Below the pieces are notes generated by a model that saw only the letters and a list, made by a program, of their open reading frames with translations, made no database searches and was not told where the DNA came from. Below, piece by piece: positions 26,696 through 36,861 of a stretch of DNA of 64,000 nt. The position numbers and the translations under genes are program-made. Each line of letters opens with the position of its first letter. The first letter of the stretch is position 1. The stretch lies in assembly GCF_002150685.1 (NCBI RefSeq), contig NZ_MSSW01000046.1, forward strand, positions 26,725 to 90,724, in the 5' to 3' direction. This DNA is from Algoriphagus antarcticus. Its GTDB lineage: Bacteria; Bacteroidota; Bacteroidia; Cytophagales; Cyclobacteriaceae.

Positions 26696-26724
26696 AAATC
26701 TTAGAGAGCTTTGTATTTATTTTT
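26689..26724 (+). terminator. Terminator after nucleotidyltransferase pseudogene
   Basis: AAAGCTCTC and GAGAGCTTT form a perfect 9-bp stem (loop TAAAAATCTTA), followed by TATTTATTTTTTTTT. It overlaps the last codons and stop of the upstream frame and separates it from the converging sugar dehydrogenase gene. Confidence 0.85.
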
Positions 26725-26731
26725 TTTTGGA

Positions 26732-27898
26732 CTATCTAATTGGGATCAATTTCACCATCAATCCAGTTCCTTCGGTAATGGCATAAATATAGCCGTCTGG
26801 ACTTTGTGAAACTTGACGTACACGTCCGATGTCCTGAAGCATTATTTCTTGCTCACCCGCAACTGCTCCATTCATATCTACCCGATTGATGTGCATTTTC
26901 TTCAAAGCGCCGATAAGCATGTCGCCTTTCCAAGCTGGGTACTTATCTGAAGTAACCATGGTTACGCCTGAAGTAGCGATTGAGGGCACATAATAGGTTA
27001 AAGGTTGCTCCATTCCTTCTTTTTCCTGAATGTCAGACACTGGTTTATCGTCATAGCCAATTCCCCAGGTAATCACTGGCCAGCCGTAGTTTTTACCTTT
27101 TTCGAGTAAGTTCAGCTCGTCGCCGCCTTGTGGGCCATGCTCTGTTTCGTAAAGTCTATTATTCTCTTTGTCGAAATATAAGCCTTGAGGATTTCTATTG
27201 CCATAAGTCCAGATAGATGCTTCAGCTCCTTCAGTACCTACAAAAGGATTGTCTGTTGGGATTGTTCCGTCGTCATTAATACGGTGGACTTTACCATGTG
27301 AATTAGTTAGATCCTGCGCATTGGTAGGGGTGTTTCCACGCTCCCCACTCGAATAGTAAAGATATCCGTCATTATCAAATACAATTCGGCTACCATAATG
27401 TTGGTTGCTTTTCCAAGCAGGAAGAGATTGGATGAGCTCTTCTTGATTGACAGCATTATTGCCCTCTAATTTGAATCTCATGATGGTTGTAGAAGACGCA
27501 CTGTCTGGCATTTGTTTTCCATAGGAAATATATATCCAGCCGTTTTCTTCAAATTTAGGATGAGCTGCAATATCCAATAGTCCTGATTGACCTTGTGTCC
27601 AAACTTCTGGAAGCCCCTGGACTTTTTCGCCAGTGAATTTGTCGTCTTTGAAAATAAGGATTTCACCTTTTTTTTCAGTGACAAGCATCCTTCCGTCAGA
27701 AAGCCAGGTCATTCCCCAAGGATTTTCAAATTCTGTATAAAGCGTGTCGACATTGATCAACATTGTTCCAGTTTGAACAGCGTAAGTCTCATCGATTGGT
27801 TCGACGACAACTTCCGTTTCTTTTGGTGAGCAGGAGACCCAAGTGGAAACTCCAGCAACTAGAAGTGAAATAGGTAGGTAGCGTTTGATATTTTTCAT
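26732..27898 (-). CDS. PQQ-dependent sugar dehydrogenase-like lipoprotein
   Basis: From the ATG at 27898 it has 388 residues with a lipoprotein signal (LLVAGVSTWVSC). The mature part is a six-bladed propeller of the glucose/sorbosone dehydrogenase (GSDH, YliI-like) family: FENPWGMTWLSDGRMLVTEK, GLLDIAAHPKFEENGWIYISYG, GDELNLLEKGKNYGWPVITWG and GALKKMHINRVD. It probably oxidises a sugar aldehyde using PQQ in the periplasm; whether PQQ is made by this organism cannot be seen. The frame extends 12 codons upstream without a signal. Confidence 0.9.
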   Translation of the reverse strand: MKNIKRYLPISLLVAGVSTWVSCSPKETEVVVEPIDETYAVQTGTMLINVDTLYTEFENPWGMTWLSDGRMLVTEKKGEILIFKDDKFTGEKVQGLPEVWTQGQSGLLDIAAHPKFEENGWIYISYGKQMPDSASSTTIMRFKLEGNNAVNQEELIQSLPAWKSNQHYGSRIVFDNDGYLYYSSGERGNTPTNAQDLTNSHGKVHRINDDGTIPTDNPFVGTEGAEASIWTYGNRNPQGLYFDKENNRLYETEHGPQGGDELNLLEKGKNYGWPVITWGIGYDDKPVSDIQEKEGMEQPLTYYVPSIATSGVTMVTSDKYPAWKGDMLIGALKKMHINRVDMNGAVAGEQEIMLQDIGRVRQVSQSPDGYIYAITEGTGLMVKLIPIR

Positions 27899-27967
27899 AG
27901 TATGTTTAAAATCTAGGCACAAGATAAAACACATCTTTCGATTCTTAAATCTTTTTACACGAGCTAC

Positions 27968-29005
27968 TTAAAGTAGGGACTTTAATGACAATGAAGATAT
28001 CATGGATTCAGCTTCCTCCACCATATCAGAAGACCCAATTAAAAGTGGGGTTCTTTGGTGAAGTGTGGTGGGCTGAATCTCCAAAATCCGTTGATTTCCA
28101 TCAGTAGCCATCCCGCCAGCTTGTTCTGCGATAAATGCCAAAGCATTTGCCTCATAAAGCAGGCGCAGCTTTCCGGAAGGATTCCTTTTGGTGGCTGGAT
28201 AAAGATAAATCCCTCCCTTTAGCAGGTTTCTGTGGAAATCAGCGACTAGGGAGCCAATGTATCTTGCAGAATATCTTCTCTCTTTGCACAGATTTACATA
28301 GGCCTTGACACCCTCTTCCCATTCCTTCTGGCTGCCTTCATTTACAGAGTAAATCTCCCCGATTTTTGGAGCTTGAATGTTAGGGTGAGATAGGAAGAAT
28401 TCTCCTAATGACTGCTCGTAGGTGAAGCCATTCACTCCGCATCCTGTGGTATAGACGAGCATAGTGGAAGAACCATAAAGCACATAGCCAGCCGCGACTT
28501 GTTCGGTACCTGCCTGCATGATATCTTCTCGCTGAATCGGGCTGCCAGCGGGTGTTTTTCTTCGATAAATCGAAAATATTGTTCCTATACTAATATTCAC
28601 ATCGATATTCGAGCTCCCGTCCAGCGGGTCTATTGCCACTACATATTTACCCGAGCTATTTTGCAAATCAATTACAGAATCCTCTTCCTCAGAAACTATG
28701 GCACAGACTTCGCCACCCTTACTCAGAGCACGCATAAATCGGATATTTGCGATTACGTCTAGTTTTTGCTGCTCTTCACCCTGTACATTGACTTGACCAA
28801 AAGCTCCTCCAATATTTGATAGTCCGGCACGCGTGGTTTCGCGGTTTACTATCTTGGAGGCAAGTGCGATATCGCGTAGGAGTTGGGACAGTTCACCTGA
28901 GGCGAAAGGAAAATCGCTTTGCTTAAGTTTGATGAATCGGTCTAGTGTAGTCCCTACTGAGTAAGCCAAACCACTTTTGTCTGGCTGATAAGGTAGAATT
29001 TTCAT
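27968..29005 (-). CDS. fbp: Fructose-1,6-bisphosphatase, class 1
   Basis: The gluconeogenic phosphatase, 345 residues. The metal and phosphate site [12 protein letters not shown] (Asp126, Asp129) is intact, with SEEEDS upstream at about 106 (Glu ligands), [17 protein letters not shown], and [16 protein letters not shown] near the C-terminus. Its presence with an alpha-glucan operon and no sugar-specific regulators suggests a housekeeping role. It is divergent from the second aspartokinase. Confidence 0.96.
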   Translation of the reverse strand: MKILPYQPDKSGLAYSVGTTLDRFIKLKQSDFPFASGELSQLLRDIALASKIVNRETTRAGLSNIGGAFGQVNVQGEEQQKLDVIANIRFMRALSKGGEVCAIVSEEEDSVIDLQNSSGKYVVAIDPLDGSSNIDVNISIGTIFSIYRRKTPAGSPIQREDIMQAGTEQVAAGYVLYGSSTMLVYTTGCGVNGFTYEQSLGEFFLSHPNIQAPKIGEIYSVNEGSQKEWEEGVKAYVNLCKERRYSARYIGSLVADFHRNLLKGGIYLYPATKRNPSGKLRLLYEANALAFIAEQAGGMATDGNQRILEIQPTTLHQRTPLLIGSSDMVEEAESMISSLSLKSLL

Positions 29006-29062
29006 ATGTTGGAATAGTTCAATTGATGGTTAAATACTTTTGAAAAGTAGGTAAATATTTTC

Positions 29063-30331
29063 ATGACAAAAACTCAAATTTACAAATTTGGAGGTGCATC
29101 GTTAAAAGATGCGCGCGCAGTTCAAAACTTAGCTGATATTCTCCGTAATCGATTGCGGAATAATTTTGTGATTGTAGTTTCTGCAATGGGGAAAACTACC
29201 AATCATCTGGAAAATATCCTCTCACGCAAATTGGAAAATCTGGATTATTCTACGAATAGTTCAATTTTGAAGAGCTTCCATTTGGATATTTGTAGAGAAC
29301 TCTTTCCTGATGGACATGTAATTTTCCCTAAAATAGAAAACTACTTCATCCTGCTCCATCATGAACTCGACAAACCAATTTCGAAGGATAACTACGATGA
29401 GTACTATGATCGGATAATAGGTTATGGTGAGTTGCTTTCTTCACGGATTGTGATGGAGTATTTGTGTTCTCAAAATTTGCTCATCTTGTGGCAGGATGCT
29501 CGGGAGCTGATTAGCACCGACAGTGATTTTCGCTTCGCAAAAATAGATTGGGAGAAGACTCGCAGGAATTGTCAGTCTCAGCTGAAACCAAAAGTGGAGC
29601 AATTTCCCGTCTTAACTCAAGGATTTATCGGAGCAGATAGCGCAGGCAGGCCGACTACATTGGGGAGAGAAGGTTCGGATTTTACAGCAGCAATTCTAGC
29701 GGCGAGCCTTGATGCAGGATCTGTTACTATTTGGAAAGATGTCCCTGGGGTTTTGAATGCAGATCCTAAAATCTTTAGCGACACCACTCTTTTTGCGGAG
29801 CTGGATTATCAGCAAGCTGCGCAAATGACTTTCTATGGAGCATCAGTCATTCATCCCAAAACGATCAAACCTTTGGCAAATGCGGGGATTCCACTATTTG
29901 TCAAGTCTTTTCTCAATCCGGATGAACCAGGTACAAAGATTCACTCACTTGCGAAGGTTGACTCTGTACCTACTATTATTTTGAAAAAAGATCAAATCCT
30001 GGTGAGTTTAAAAGTGACAGACTTCACTTTTATAGAAGAGAAACATATCCATCAAGTCTATGAGGAATTGCAGAAGCTGAAGCTGCGCGTGAATATGCTA
30101 CAGACTTCGGCAATCACCATTTCTATAGTGATCGATTCCCAGTTATTCAAACTGGAGCAATTGCTCTCTCAGCTCAATAAGGATTTTGAGATTCGATACA
30201 ATGATGGGCTGGAGTTACTGACAGTTCTTTATCCAGAGATGGATTATATTCCAAGGTTACTTGGGGGATACGAGGTTTTGCTGGAGCAAAGCACGCGAAA
30301 TGCTGTTCAGATAGTTCGCCGGGCAAAATAG
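29063..30331 (+). CDS. lysC: Monofunctional aspartate kinase
   Basis: A second aspartokinase besides ThrA: 422 residues, kinase domain only plus a short ACT-like C-terminus. KFGGASLKDARAVQ (from residue 8), VVSAMGKTTNHLE, and LGREGSDFTAAILAASL near 200 are the catalytic and substrate motifs; VLNADPKIF follows. It likely feeds lysine/diaminopimelate synthesis, separate from the threonine branch. The symbol is by analogy; no lysine-pathway gene flanks it. Confidence 0.9.
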   Translation: MTKTQIYKFGGASLKDARAVQNLADILRNRLRNNFVIVVSAMGKTTNHLENILSRKLENLDYSTNSSILKSFHLDICRELFPDGHVIFPKIENYFILLHHELDKPISKDNYDEYYDRIIGYGELLSSRIVMEYLCSQNLLILWQDARELISTDSDFRFAKIDWEKTRRNCQSQLKPKVEQFPVLTQGFIGADSAGRPTTLGREGSDFTAAILAASLDAGSVTIWKDVPGVLNADPKIFSDTTLFAELDYQQAAQMTFYGASVIHPKTIKPLANAGIPLFVKSFLNPDEPGTKIHSLAKVDSVPTIILKKDQILVSLKVTDFTFIEEKHIHQVYEELQKLKLRVNMLQTSAITISIVIDSQLFKLEQLLSQLNKDFEIRYNDGLELLTVLYPEMDYIPRLLGGYEVLLEQSTRNAVQIVRRAK

Positions 30332-30426
30332 CCTTTGGAAGTAAAGTCCTTTGTATAATACCAAGGGTTTTTGGTTAAAAATCAATATTTTCAGGGGATA
30401 AAAACTCAATAACCTAAACCTTTCCC

Positions 30427-31551
30427 ATGAAAACCAGAAGAATATTTTTGCAAAAGGCCAGTCTATCCGCTATGGCATTGGCTGTTCCTACGTTCAACCC
30501 ACTTTCCGCTATGACTGACATAATGAATACACATTCCAAAGATCCCAAAACACTTCGAGTAGCCATCATGGGATTAGGGAGCTATGGCACTAGAGTCGCC
30601 GAAGCGATTCAGAAGTGTACGCGAACCAAATTGGTAGGCGTAATCAGTGGCACGCCATCTAAAGTGGAGGATTGGAAAGTGAAGTATAATATACCGGCAA
30701 AAAACTGCTACAATTACGAAAACTTCGATGCAATAAAGGATAATCCAGACATCGATGCGGTATATGTAATCACCCCAAATGCCTTACACAAAGATCAGGT
30801 GATTCGTGTAGCTAAAGCTGGAAAGCATGCAATCTCTGAGAAGCCGATGGCGGTCAATGCGGCAGATGGTCAAGCTATGGTAGATGCTTGCAACGCTGCT
30901 GGAGTTCAACTTCTAATCGGTTACCGCATGCACTTTGAGCCAAATACCTTGGAAGTGATCAGAATGCGGAAAGCTGGAGAGTTTGGAGATATTCGATTTT
31001 TTCAGGGCTTGTGTGGTTTTGTGATTGGTGACCCAAATCAGTGGCGATTAAATCCTGAGTTGTCGGGTGGAGGTGCGATGATGGATATTGGGATTTATGC
31101 GATTAACGGATCGAGATATATGATAGGCGAAGAGCCGACTTGGGTGACTGCCCAAGAAACGAAGACTAATCCTGAGAAATTTAAAGAGGGAATAGATGAG
31201 ACCATTACCTTCCAATTAGGTTTTCCAAGCGGAGTGATTGCTTCATGCCTCTCGACATACAACATGAATAACCTAGATCGGTTTTACTTGAATGGTAGCA
31301 AAGGCTGGGTAGAAATGCATCCTTCTACAGGTTATGGGCCTATCAAGGGAAGGACTGATAAAGGGCCCCTGGATGAGCCAATTGTGACACACCAGACAGT
31401 TCAGATGGATGAGATGGCGGCGATTATATTTGATGGAAAAAAACCAGAGGTGCCAGTAAATGGGGAAGAAGGAGTGAAGGATATGAAGATTATCGATGCG
31501 ATTTTCAAAGCTGTAAAGACAGGGGAGAAAGTGCAGTTGAACCTTAGCTAA
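30427..31551 (+). CDS. Gfo/Idh/MocA-family oxidoreductase
   Basis: The protein has 374 residues. The N-terminus has a twin-arginine-like signal (TRRIFLQKASLSAMALA), so it is probably exported folded with its cofactor. The Rossmann fold starts at about residue 42 (VAIMGLGSYGTRVAEAI), and EKPMAVNAADGQAM carries the family's catalytic-site Glu-Lys-Pro. It resembles glucose-fructose oxidoreductase-type enzymes; the substrate is unknown. Confidence 0.88.
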   Translation: MKTRRIFLQKASLSAMALAVPTFNPLSAMTDIMNTHSKDPKTLRVAIMGLGSYGTRVAEAIQKCTRTKLVGVISGTPSKVEDWKVKYNIPAKNCYNYENFDAIKDNPDIDAVYVITPNALHKDQVIRVAKAGKHAISEKPMAVNAADGQAMVDACNAAGVQLLIGYRMHFEPNTLEVIRMRKAGEFGDIRFFQGLCGFVIGDPNQWRLNPELSGGGAMMDIGIYAINGSRYMIGEEPTWVTAQETKTNPEKFKEGIDETITFQLGFPSGVIASCLSTYNMNNLDRFYLNGSKGWVEMHPSTGYGPIKGRTDKGPLDEPIVTHQTVQMDEMAAIIFDGKKPEVPVNGEEGVKDMKIIDAIFKAVKTGEKVQLNLS

Positions 31552-31570
31552 TCTTTGATGGAGAATTGGC

Positions 31571-32446
31571 CTATCTTGCAAATCGACTGATAATTCGCTC
31601 GATTCCCGGAAGGTAGGCTGTTCCAAAAAGATTCAGATGAACGAGGAGCGGATATAGATTGTATAGGCCCATTCTGTTTTCAAAATTTGGTTCTAGCGGA
31701 AGGATAGATTCATAGGCTTCATAAAACCTACTGTCAAATCCCCCGAAAAGACGGCTGAAAGCCAGGTCCATTTCCCGATGGCCAAAATACACTGCTGGAT
31801 CGATTAAGCAAGGTTGACCATCGGAAGTGCAGATGACGTTGCCAGACCAGAGATCACCGTGTACTAGTGCAGGTTTTTCTACAGGGAAAATAGATTCCAG
31901 TTTAGGATAGATTTCTTGGAATTTCTTCAAGAATTCCAGCGGAATCAACCGATCAAAATATGCTTTTCCAATAAGAGGCTCCAGTCGTTGCTCAATGTAG
32001 AAATCGAGCCAATTGTCTGTTTGGAGGTTTTTTTGATGAATTGAAGCGATGTAATTGTCATTTTGCAATCCAAAGTTGGTATGACTGGTCAAATGAAGGG
32101 CGGCCAGTCCGAGTCCCAGATTTTCCCAGTAATCTAGTTTATATCCCTTTGAGGTGATAAACTCAGTCAGAAGGAAGTTGTAATCACCTATTCTTCCGCA
32201 TCCATAAGATTGGGGAACTTTCAGAAAAGTTGCTTTGCGTAGCAATTCCAGACCTTCTGATTCTTTGTGAAGGATTTCTCTTTCGTGGTCGAAATTGAGC
32301 TTTAGGAAGAAAACCTCGTCATTACTTTCCAGTCTTATTCCTTGATTGTGATTTCCTGCGGCCACGAGTGTTGCCGATTTCAAATGAGCATTTGAGCCTA
32401 GGCTTTCAAAAAGTATTTGTTCATAGATCTCGTTCTGATCAAACAT
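31571..32446 (-). CDS. Fructosamine kinase family protein
   Basis: A 291-residue protein with a choline-kinase/APH fold: ATLVAAGNHNQGIRL at the N-terminus, LVHGDLWSGNVIC (catalytic HGD-N at about residue 197) and LIDPAVYFGHREMDLAFSRLFGG, the metal-binding Asp segment. The fructosamine-kinase family phosphorylates ketosamines formed by protein glycation, allowing deglycation. It overlaps the phosphatase gene by 8 bp; fructosamine kinase and low-MW phosphatase genes are frequent neighbours, and the phosphatase may act on the ketosamine phosphate. Confidence 0.88.
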   Translation of the reverse strand: MFDQNEIYEQILFESLGSNAHLKSATLVAAGNHNQGIRLESNDEVFFLKLNFDHEREILHKESEGLELLRKATFLKVPQSYGCGRIGDYNFLLTEFITSKGYKLDYWENLGLGLAALHLTSHTNFGLQNDNYIASIHQKNLQTDNWLDFYIEQRLEPLIGKAYFDRLIPLEFLKKFQEIYPKLESIFPVEKPALVHGDLWSGNVICTSDGQPCLIDPAVYFGHREMDLAFSRLFGGFDSRFYEAYESILPLEPNFENRMGLYNLYPLLVHLNLFGTAYLPGIERIISRFAR

Positions 32447-32924
32447 AGAGCTGGTGAGTCGCTTTTACCTGTGACAGGAAACTACCAAGCGCCTCATCCA
32501 AAATCTGATATATTTCTTCAAATTCTTCTTCTCCTCCGTAATACGGGTCAGGGACGGGCATGCCCTGAGTCTTAGCTACATAATCGCGCATCAAGTGGAT
32601 TTCTTTGTCATCAAAACCGTATCGAACTTTCAGGTTGTTCAACGTTCGGAGGTTGTTTTCATCCATGGCTATGATATATTCGAAATCTCTAAAATCCGTG
32701 CGATTTACTTGTCTGGCTCGGTGATTTAGTGGTAGACTGTATTTGGTGGCACATTCTATCGCGCGTTCATCTGGCAGCTCACCGATATGAAAATCAGATG
32801 TGCCTGCACTATCGCTTTTAAATTGCAACTGCATTCCAGCAGCTTTCACCTTATTCGTAAAAATAGCTTCGGCTAAAGGTGAGCGACATATATTACCAAG
32901 ACAAACAAATAAAACTCTAATCAT
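32439..32924 (-). CDS. Low-molecular-weight protein-tyrosine phosphatase
   Basis: 161 residues with the complete P-loop VCLGNICRSPLAEAIF (Cys8 nucleophile, Arg14) and the general-acid Asp in VPDPYYGG near residue 124. Usual targets are tyrosine kinases or small phospho-compounds. Here the overlap with a fructosamine-kinase-like gene suggests a role in protein repair rather than capsule control. It is the first gene of this pair. Confidence 0.93.
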   Translation of the reverse strand: MIRVLFVCLGNICRSPLAEAIFTNKVKAAGMQLQFKSDSAGTSDFHIGELPDERAIECATKYSLPLNHRARQVNRTDFRDFEYIIAMDENNLRTLNNLKVRYGFDDKEIHLMRDYVAKTQGMPVPDPYYGGEEEFEEIYQILDEALGSFLSQVKATHQLYV

Positions 32925-33113
32925 ATCAATTAAACTCTAAACATAACCTGGTACTGCAAAACAAGGGCTTTGAAAGTACCAATTTTTGTGGGGAAATGCA
33001 CGGCGTTTGAAGTGTTTTTTCTGGAAAATCACAAAACTTGCCTGTAGCATTCCATCCAGAATGCAATTAAAGGCGAATAAAACTATTACCACTCAAATGG
33101 CTACTTTTGAAGG

Positions 33114-34358
33114 ATGAAATGGATTTATAGAATCGGGATATTTTTTGCAAGAATGCTTTTATTCGTAGGAGGACTGTTTATTCCCAGAATTGGACATTTC
33201 CTAACTAGCAGAAAAAATCTATTTCAGGGACTAAATGAGTTTAGGTCAAAATATCCAGGAAGTTTGGCGTGGTTTCATGTAGCTTCTTTAGGTGAATATG
33301 AGCAGGCACGTCCTGTGATCGCTGAATTGAAGCGACTGCACCCTGATCTACTTTTAGCAGTAAGTTTTTTTAGTCCGTCTGGATATGATAATGTGATTAA
33401 AAAGCGACAGCAGAATGTTGATTTTATTACCCATTTGCCATTGGACAGTAAGAGTCAGGCTGAGAACTTTGTAAAGGAACTGAATCCTACTCTTGTTTTT
33501 TTCGTCAAATATGACCTTTGGTATCACCATATAATGGCTGTCAAAGCTAGGGCTATTCCGCTTTTCCTTTTCTCAGCATCCTTTCGATCAGATCAGATTT
33601 ATTTCAGAAGGGATGGTTTTTTCAGAAATATCCTATTTCAATTCGACTATATTTTCACCCAAAATCAAAGCACACTTGATTTGCTGAAGTCGATTGATTA
33701 TCAGCAAGTATGTGTTGCTGGTGATACACGATTTGATCGAGTGGCGGAAACTGCGAAGAATTATAGGGAGTTTCCTGAGCTAGCTAAATGGGTTGGTGAA
33801 ATGCCAACGATCGTTGCGGGTTCTGTGTGGGAAGAAGATATGGATTTGCTGATTCCTTTGATGAATGCTAACCCAACCTATCGATGGATTATTGTACCGC
33901 ATGATTTGAGTCCCGAGCCGATGAGGCGCTGGTCGGAACAATTGTCGCTGAAAGCTGTGAGGTATTCTCAATGGGATACAGATATATCCCCAGATGTACT
34001 TTTAATCGATAACATTGGAATGCTAAATTCATTGTATCAATTTGCCAGAGTTGCTTATGTGGGCGGAGCTTTTGGAAAAGGGCTGCACAATATATTAGAG
34101 CCATTGGGGTTTGGGATTCCGGTGATCTTTGGCAAATTGAAAAAGACAGCGAAATTTCCCGAGTCAGCAGAAAGTCAAAAGTACGGATGTGGGTTTGAGG
34201 TCAGCGATCCAGCTAGTTTGATATTGATTTTTGAGAAATTAGAGCAGCCAGAGTTTTATCAAGACAGTAGAGATTCAGCCCGAAAATGGGTGGAAATGAA
34301 TATTGGCGCAGCAGAAAAAATTTTAAATAAAGTTGAGAGACTAGTTTCAGAAGTATGA
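33114..34358 (+). CDS. waaA: 3-deoxy-D-manno-octulosonic acid transferase
   Basis: Adds Kdo to lipid A at the inner membrane. The 414-residue protein has an N-terminal membrane anchor (GIFFARMLLFVGGLFIP), then the KdtA donor-binding half with WFHVASLGEYEQARPVI and AVSFFSPSGYD, and a C-terminal GT30/GT-B half with VAGSVWEEDM and AYVGGAFGKGLHNILEP. Its TGA stop overlaps the first ATG of leader repeat copy 4, which parts it from rsgA. Confidence 0.95.
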   Translation: MKWIYRIGIFFARMLLFVGGLFIPRIGHFLTSRKNLFQGLNEFRSKYPGSLAWFHVASLGEYEQARPVIAELKRLHPDLLLAVSFFSPSGYDNVIKKRQQNVDFITHLPLDSKSQAENFVKELNPTLVFFVKYDLWYHHIMAVKARAIPLFLFSASFRSDQIYFRRDGFFRNILFQFDYIFTQNQSTLDLLKSIDYQQVCVAGDTRFDRVAETAKNYREFPELAKWVGEMPTIVAGSVWEEDMDLLIPLMNANPTYRWIIVPHDLSPEPMRRWSEQLSLKAVRYSQWDTDISPDVLLIDNIGMLNSLYQFARVAYVGGAFGKGLHNILEPLGFGIPVIFGKLKKTAKFPESAESQKYGCGFEVSDPASLILIFEKLEQPEFYQDSRDSARKWVEMNIGAAEKILNKVERLVSEV

Positions 34359-34445
34359 AATCGAGCATGACGCAAACCAAACACAAGAAATGATTATCAG
34401 ATATGCGAGATTCCATCTGACCTTTGAAAAACAAAATATAATCAG
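34355..34445 (+). repeat. Leader repeat copy 4 (between waaA and rsgA)
   Basis: It begins ATGAAATCGAGCATGACGCA at the waaA stop, carries GATTATCA, ATGCGAGATTCCATCTGACC and TTTGAAAAACAAA, and abuts the rsgA ATG. It encodes MKSSMTQTKHKK, whose TGA overlaps an ATG opening MIIRYARFHLTFEKQ..., whose TGA in turn overlaps the rsgA ATG. No GC-rich hairpin is inserted here. Confidence 0.87.
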
Positions 34446-35369
34446 ATGAAAGGTAGAGTGATAAAATCCACTGGGAGCTGGTACCTGGTTCAGACCGAAG
34501 GAGAAGTCGTGGCTTCGAGGTTGAAAGGGAAGTTTAAGCAAGACGATATTAAGCTGACCAATCCTATTGCGGTGGGAGATTGGGTGGAGTTGGAAAAAGA
34601 AATAAATCAGGAGACTGCTGTGATTTCAGATATTTTGCCTCGGCAAAACTATGTGATCCGAAAGTCCACCCGAAAGCAACATTTTTCCCATATCATCGCC
34701 AGCAATCTAGATCAGGCAATCCTCGTCATTACCATGAAAAGCCCGAGGACATCTTTGGGTTTTATAGATAGATTCCTTGTGAGCACTGAGAGTTTTCGGA
34801 TTCCAGCCATTTTGGTAGTCAATAAAATGGATCAAATGTCTGGGGAGAAAGCGGATGATTGGCTACTTGATATTCATGAGATCTATGAACCTTTGGGATA
34901 CCAAGTACTGGAAGTGTCGGCGCTAAAAGAAGAAAACCTCAAAGAAAAATTTGATTCAGTTCTGGCAGGTAAATCAACGCTGATCTCAGGGCATTCAGGG
35001 GTAGGGAAATCGACGTTGCTCAATGCGTTGGTCCCCGAAGCAGCCCAGCATACCAAAGAGGTTTCCGGATTCACTTCCAAGGGCGTACATACGACTACTT
35101 TTGCAGAGCTTTTTGCCTTAGAAAACGGAGGAGATCTGATCGATACGCCTGGGATTAAGGAGTTTGGGATATTAGAGATAGAGGACTATGAGCTTTCACA
35201 TTATTTTCCTGAAATGAGAAAATACCTCGGTCAATGCAAATACAATAACTGTCAGCATGTGAATGAGCCAGGTTGTGTAGTGATCGAGAAAGTGGAGGCG
35301 GGATATATCCATCCATACCGCTACGAAAGCTATTTGAATATCCTCAATGAGGAAGACGACTACAGATAA
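34446..35369 (+). CDS. rsgA: Ribosome small subunit-dependent GTPase A
   Basis: A circularly permuted GTPase that helps mature the 30S subunit. The 307 residues show an OB-like N-terminus, then the permuted motifs: NKMD (126-129, G4), SGHSGVGKST (about 181-190, G1), the switch region, and DTPGIKEFG (G3). A zinc knuckle CKYNNCQHVNEPGC follows. The order G4-G1-G3 is diagnostic. In most Bacteroidota this gene is not in the waaA operon; the ATG would overlap waaA if repeat copy 4 were absent. Confidence 0.96.
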   Translation: MKGRVIKSTGSWYLVQTEGEVVASRLKGKFKQDDIKLTNPIAVGDWVELEKEINQETAVISDILPRQNYVIRKSTRKQHFSHIIASNLDQAILVITMKSPRTSLGFIDRFLVSTESFRIPAILVVNKMDQMSGEKADDWLLDIHEIYEPLGYQVLEVSALKEENLKEKFDSVLAGKSTLISGHSGVGKSTLLNALVPEAAQHTKEVSGFTSKGVHTTTFAELFALENGGDLIDTPGIKEFGILEIEDYELSHYFPEMRKYLGQCKYNNCQHVNEPGCVVIEKVEAGYIHPYRYESYLNILNEEDDYR

Positions 35370-35430
35370 GCTGTCTGCTTGATTTTGAATCCAAGTAGAA
35401 TTGGACTAATTTTCATTTTTGAAAAACACC

Positions 35431-35922
35431 ATGAGCGAAGTACTCAATCACCAGCAGATAAAGAAGAAAATCACTAGAATGGCCTATGAGATTTATGAGA
35501 GAAATCTCAACTCAAAAGCCGTGGTTTTTGCTGGGATATCAGGAATGGGAATAATTCTTTCCGACCTTCTAGCCGCAGAACTTCGGGCAATCTCTCCACT
35601 TACTATAGAGCAAACTGAAGTTATTCTGGACAAGGCACATGTATCTTCTGAAGAAGTGGTGCTTACGAATGAGATAGATTTGCGGGGAAAAACCTTGATT
35701 TTGGTGGACGATGTGCTCAACACCGGAAAAACTTTGGTGTACGCGATGAAGCCTTTTTTGGAGGAGGAACTTTATAAAATGGAAATAGCAGTCCTAGTCA
35801 ATCGTAGCCATGGTCTTTTCCCAATCCGACCTGATTACACAGGATTCGAACTTTCTACTACACTCAATGAACATATCAAGGTAGATTTCTCAGGAGATAA
35901 TTACTTCGTTTATCTACATTAA
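35431..35922 (+). CDS. PyrR-like phosphoribosyltransferase family protein
   Basis: 163 residues from the ATG at 35431 with a type I PRTase fold and the PRPP-binding motif [16 protein letters not shown]-type hood and the NRS-like segment near residue 126 resemble PyrR/hypoxanthine-type transferases. Real activity (uracil/purine salvage or RNA-binding pyrR regulation) cannot be told apart. A TTG 12 nt upstream is a weaker start. panB follows after 4 nt. Confidence 0.75.
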   Translation: MSEVLNHQQIKKKITRMAYEIYERNLNSKAVVFAGISGMGIILSDLLAAELRAISPLTIEQTEVILDKAHVSSEEVVLTNEIDLRGKTLILVDDVLNTGKTLVYAMKPFLEEELYKMEIAVLVNRSHGLFPIRPDYTGFELSTTLNEHIKVDFSGDNYFVYLH

Positions 35923-35926
35923 TATT

Positions 35927-36748
35927 ATGTCAGTACACTCGTCTGCAAATGTAAAAAGAATTACTACGCACATCCTTCAGGAGATGAAAGAGCGTGGTGA
36001 GAAGATATCCATGCTTACAGCTTATGATTACTCCATGGCCAAAATCGTGGATGCAGCTGGGATCGATATTATTCTAGTCGGTGATTCGGCTTCCAATGTC
36101 ATGGCTGGTCATGAGACTACTTTACCGATCACGTTGGATCAAATGATTTATCATGCCTCCTCAGTGGTAAGAGCGGTGAGTAGGTCATTTGTGGTAGTAG
36201 ACATCCCATTTGGAAGCTATCAGGGAAATAGCTCTGAGGCCTTGCGCTCGACGATTCGGATCATGAAAGAATCTGGTGCGCATGCAGTGAAGGTGGAGGG
36301 CGGTTCTGAGATCAAAGAATCTATAGCCAGAATACTAAGTGCGGGAGTTCCGGTAATGGGGCATTTGGGATTGACCCCTCAGTCAATTTACAAGTTTGGG
36401 ACATACACCGTGCGGGCAAAAGATGAATCTGAAGCAGCGAAACTGCTTGAAGATGCAAAGCTTTTGGAAGAGCTGGGATGCTTTGCCATAGTCGTAGAGA
36501 AAATTCCCGCTGACTTCGCAAAGAAAGTGGCTGAGGCGGTATCAATTCCTGTGATTGGGATTGGCGCTGGAGGCGGAGTAGATGGGCAGGTGCTTGTTGT
36601 CCACGATATGCTAGGAATCACACAGGAATTCAAACCGAGATTTTTAAGGCAATATGCCGACTTGGAAGGAATAATGATGAAGGCTTTTGGGCAATATATT
36701 AAAGACGTGAAGAGCAAAGACTTTCCAAATGAGAAGGAGAGTTATTAA
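35927..36748 (+). CDS. panB: 3-methyl-2-oxobutanoate hydroxymethyltransferase
   Basis: First committed step of pantothenate/CoA synthesis. The 273-residue protein has the PanB barrel motifs: [19 protein letters not shown] near residue 28, [31 protein letters not shown] with the metal/catalytic Glu, [10 protein letters not shown], and [20 protein letters not shown]. Length is standard. No other pan gene is in the window. Confidence 0.96.
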   Translation: MSVHSSANVKRITTHILQEMKERGEKISMLTAYDYSMAKIVDAAGIDIILVGDSASNVMAGHETTLPITLDQMIYHASSVVRAVSRSFVVVDIPFGSYQGNSSEALRSTIRIMKESGAHAVKVEGGSEIKESIARILSAGVPVMGHLGLTPQSIYKFGTYTVRAKDESEAAKLLEDAKLLEELGCFAIVVEKIPADFAKKVAEAVSIPVIGIGAGGGVDGQVLVVHDMLGITQEFKPRFLRQYADLEGIMMKAFGQYIKDVKSKDFPNEKESY

Positions 36749-36861
36749 TCAGATAAATAAATTTGGAGCCTTTCGCGCTCTTTATTTTGCCTAAAATATT
36801 AGATTGCTGGAGATGAGTACTGGTAGTTTCATTGATCAAATTACTAACTCCTACAAAATCA

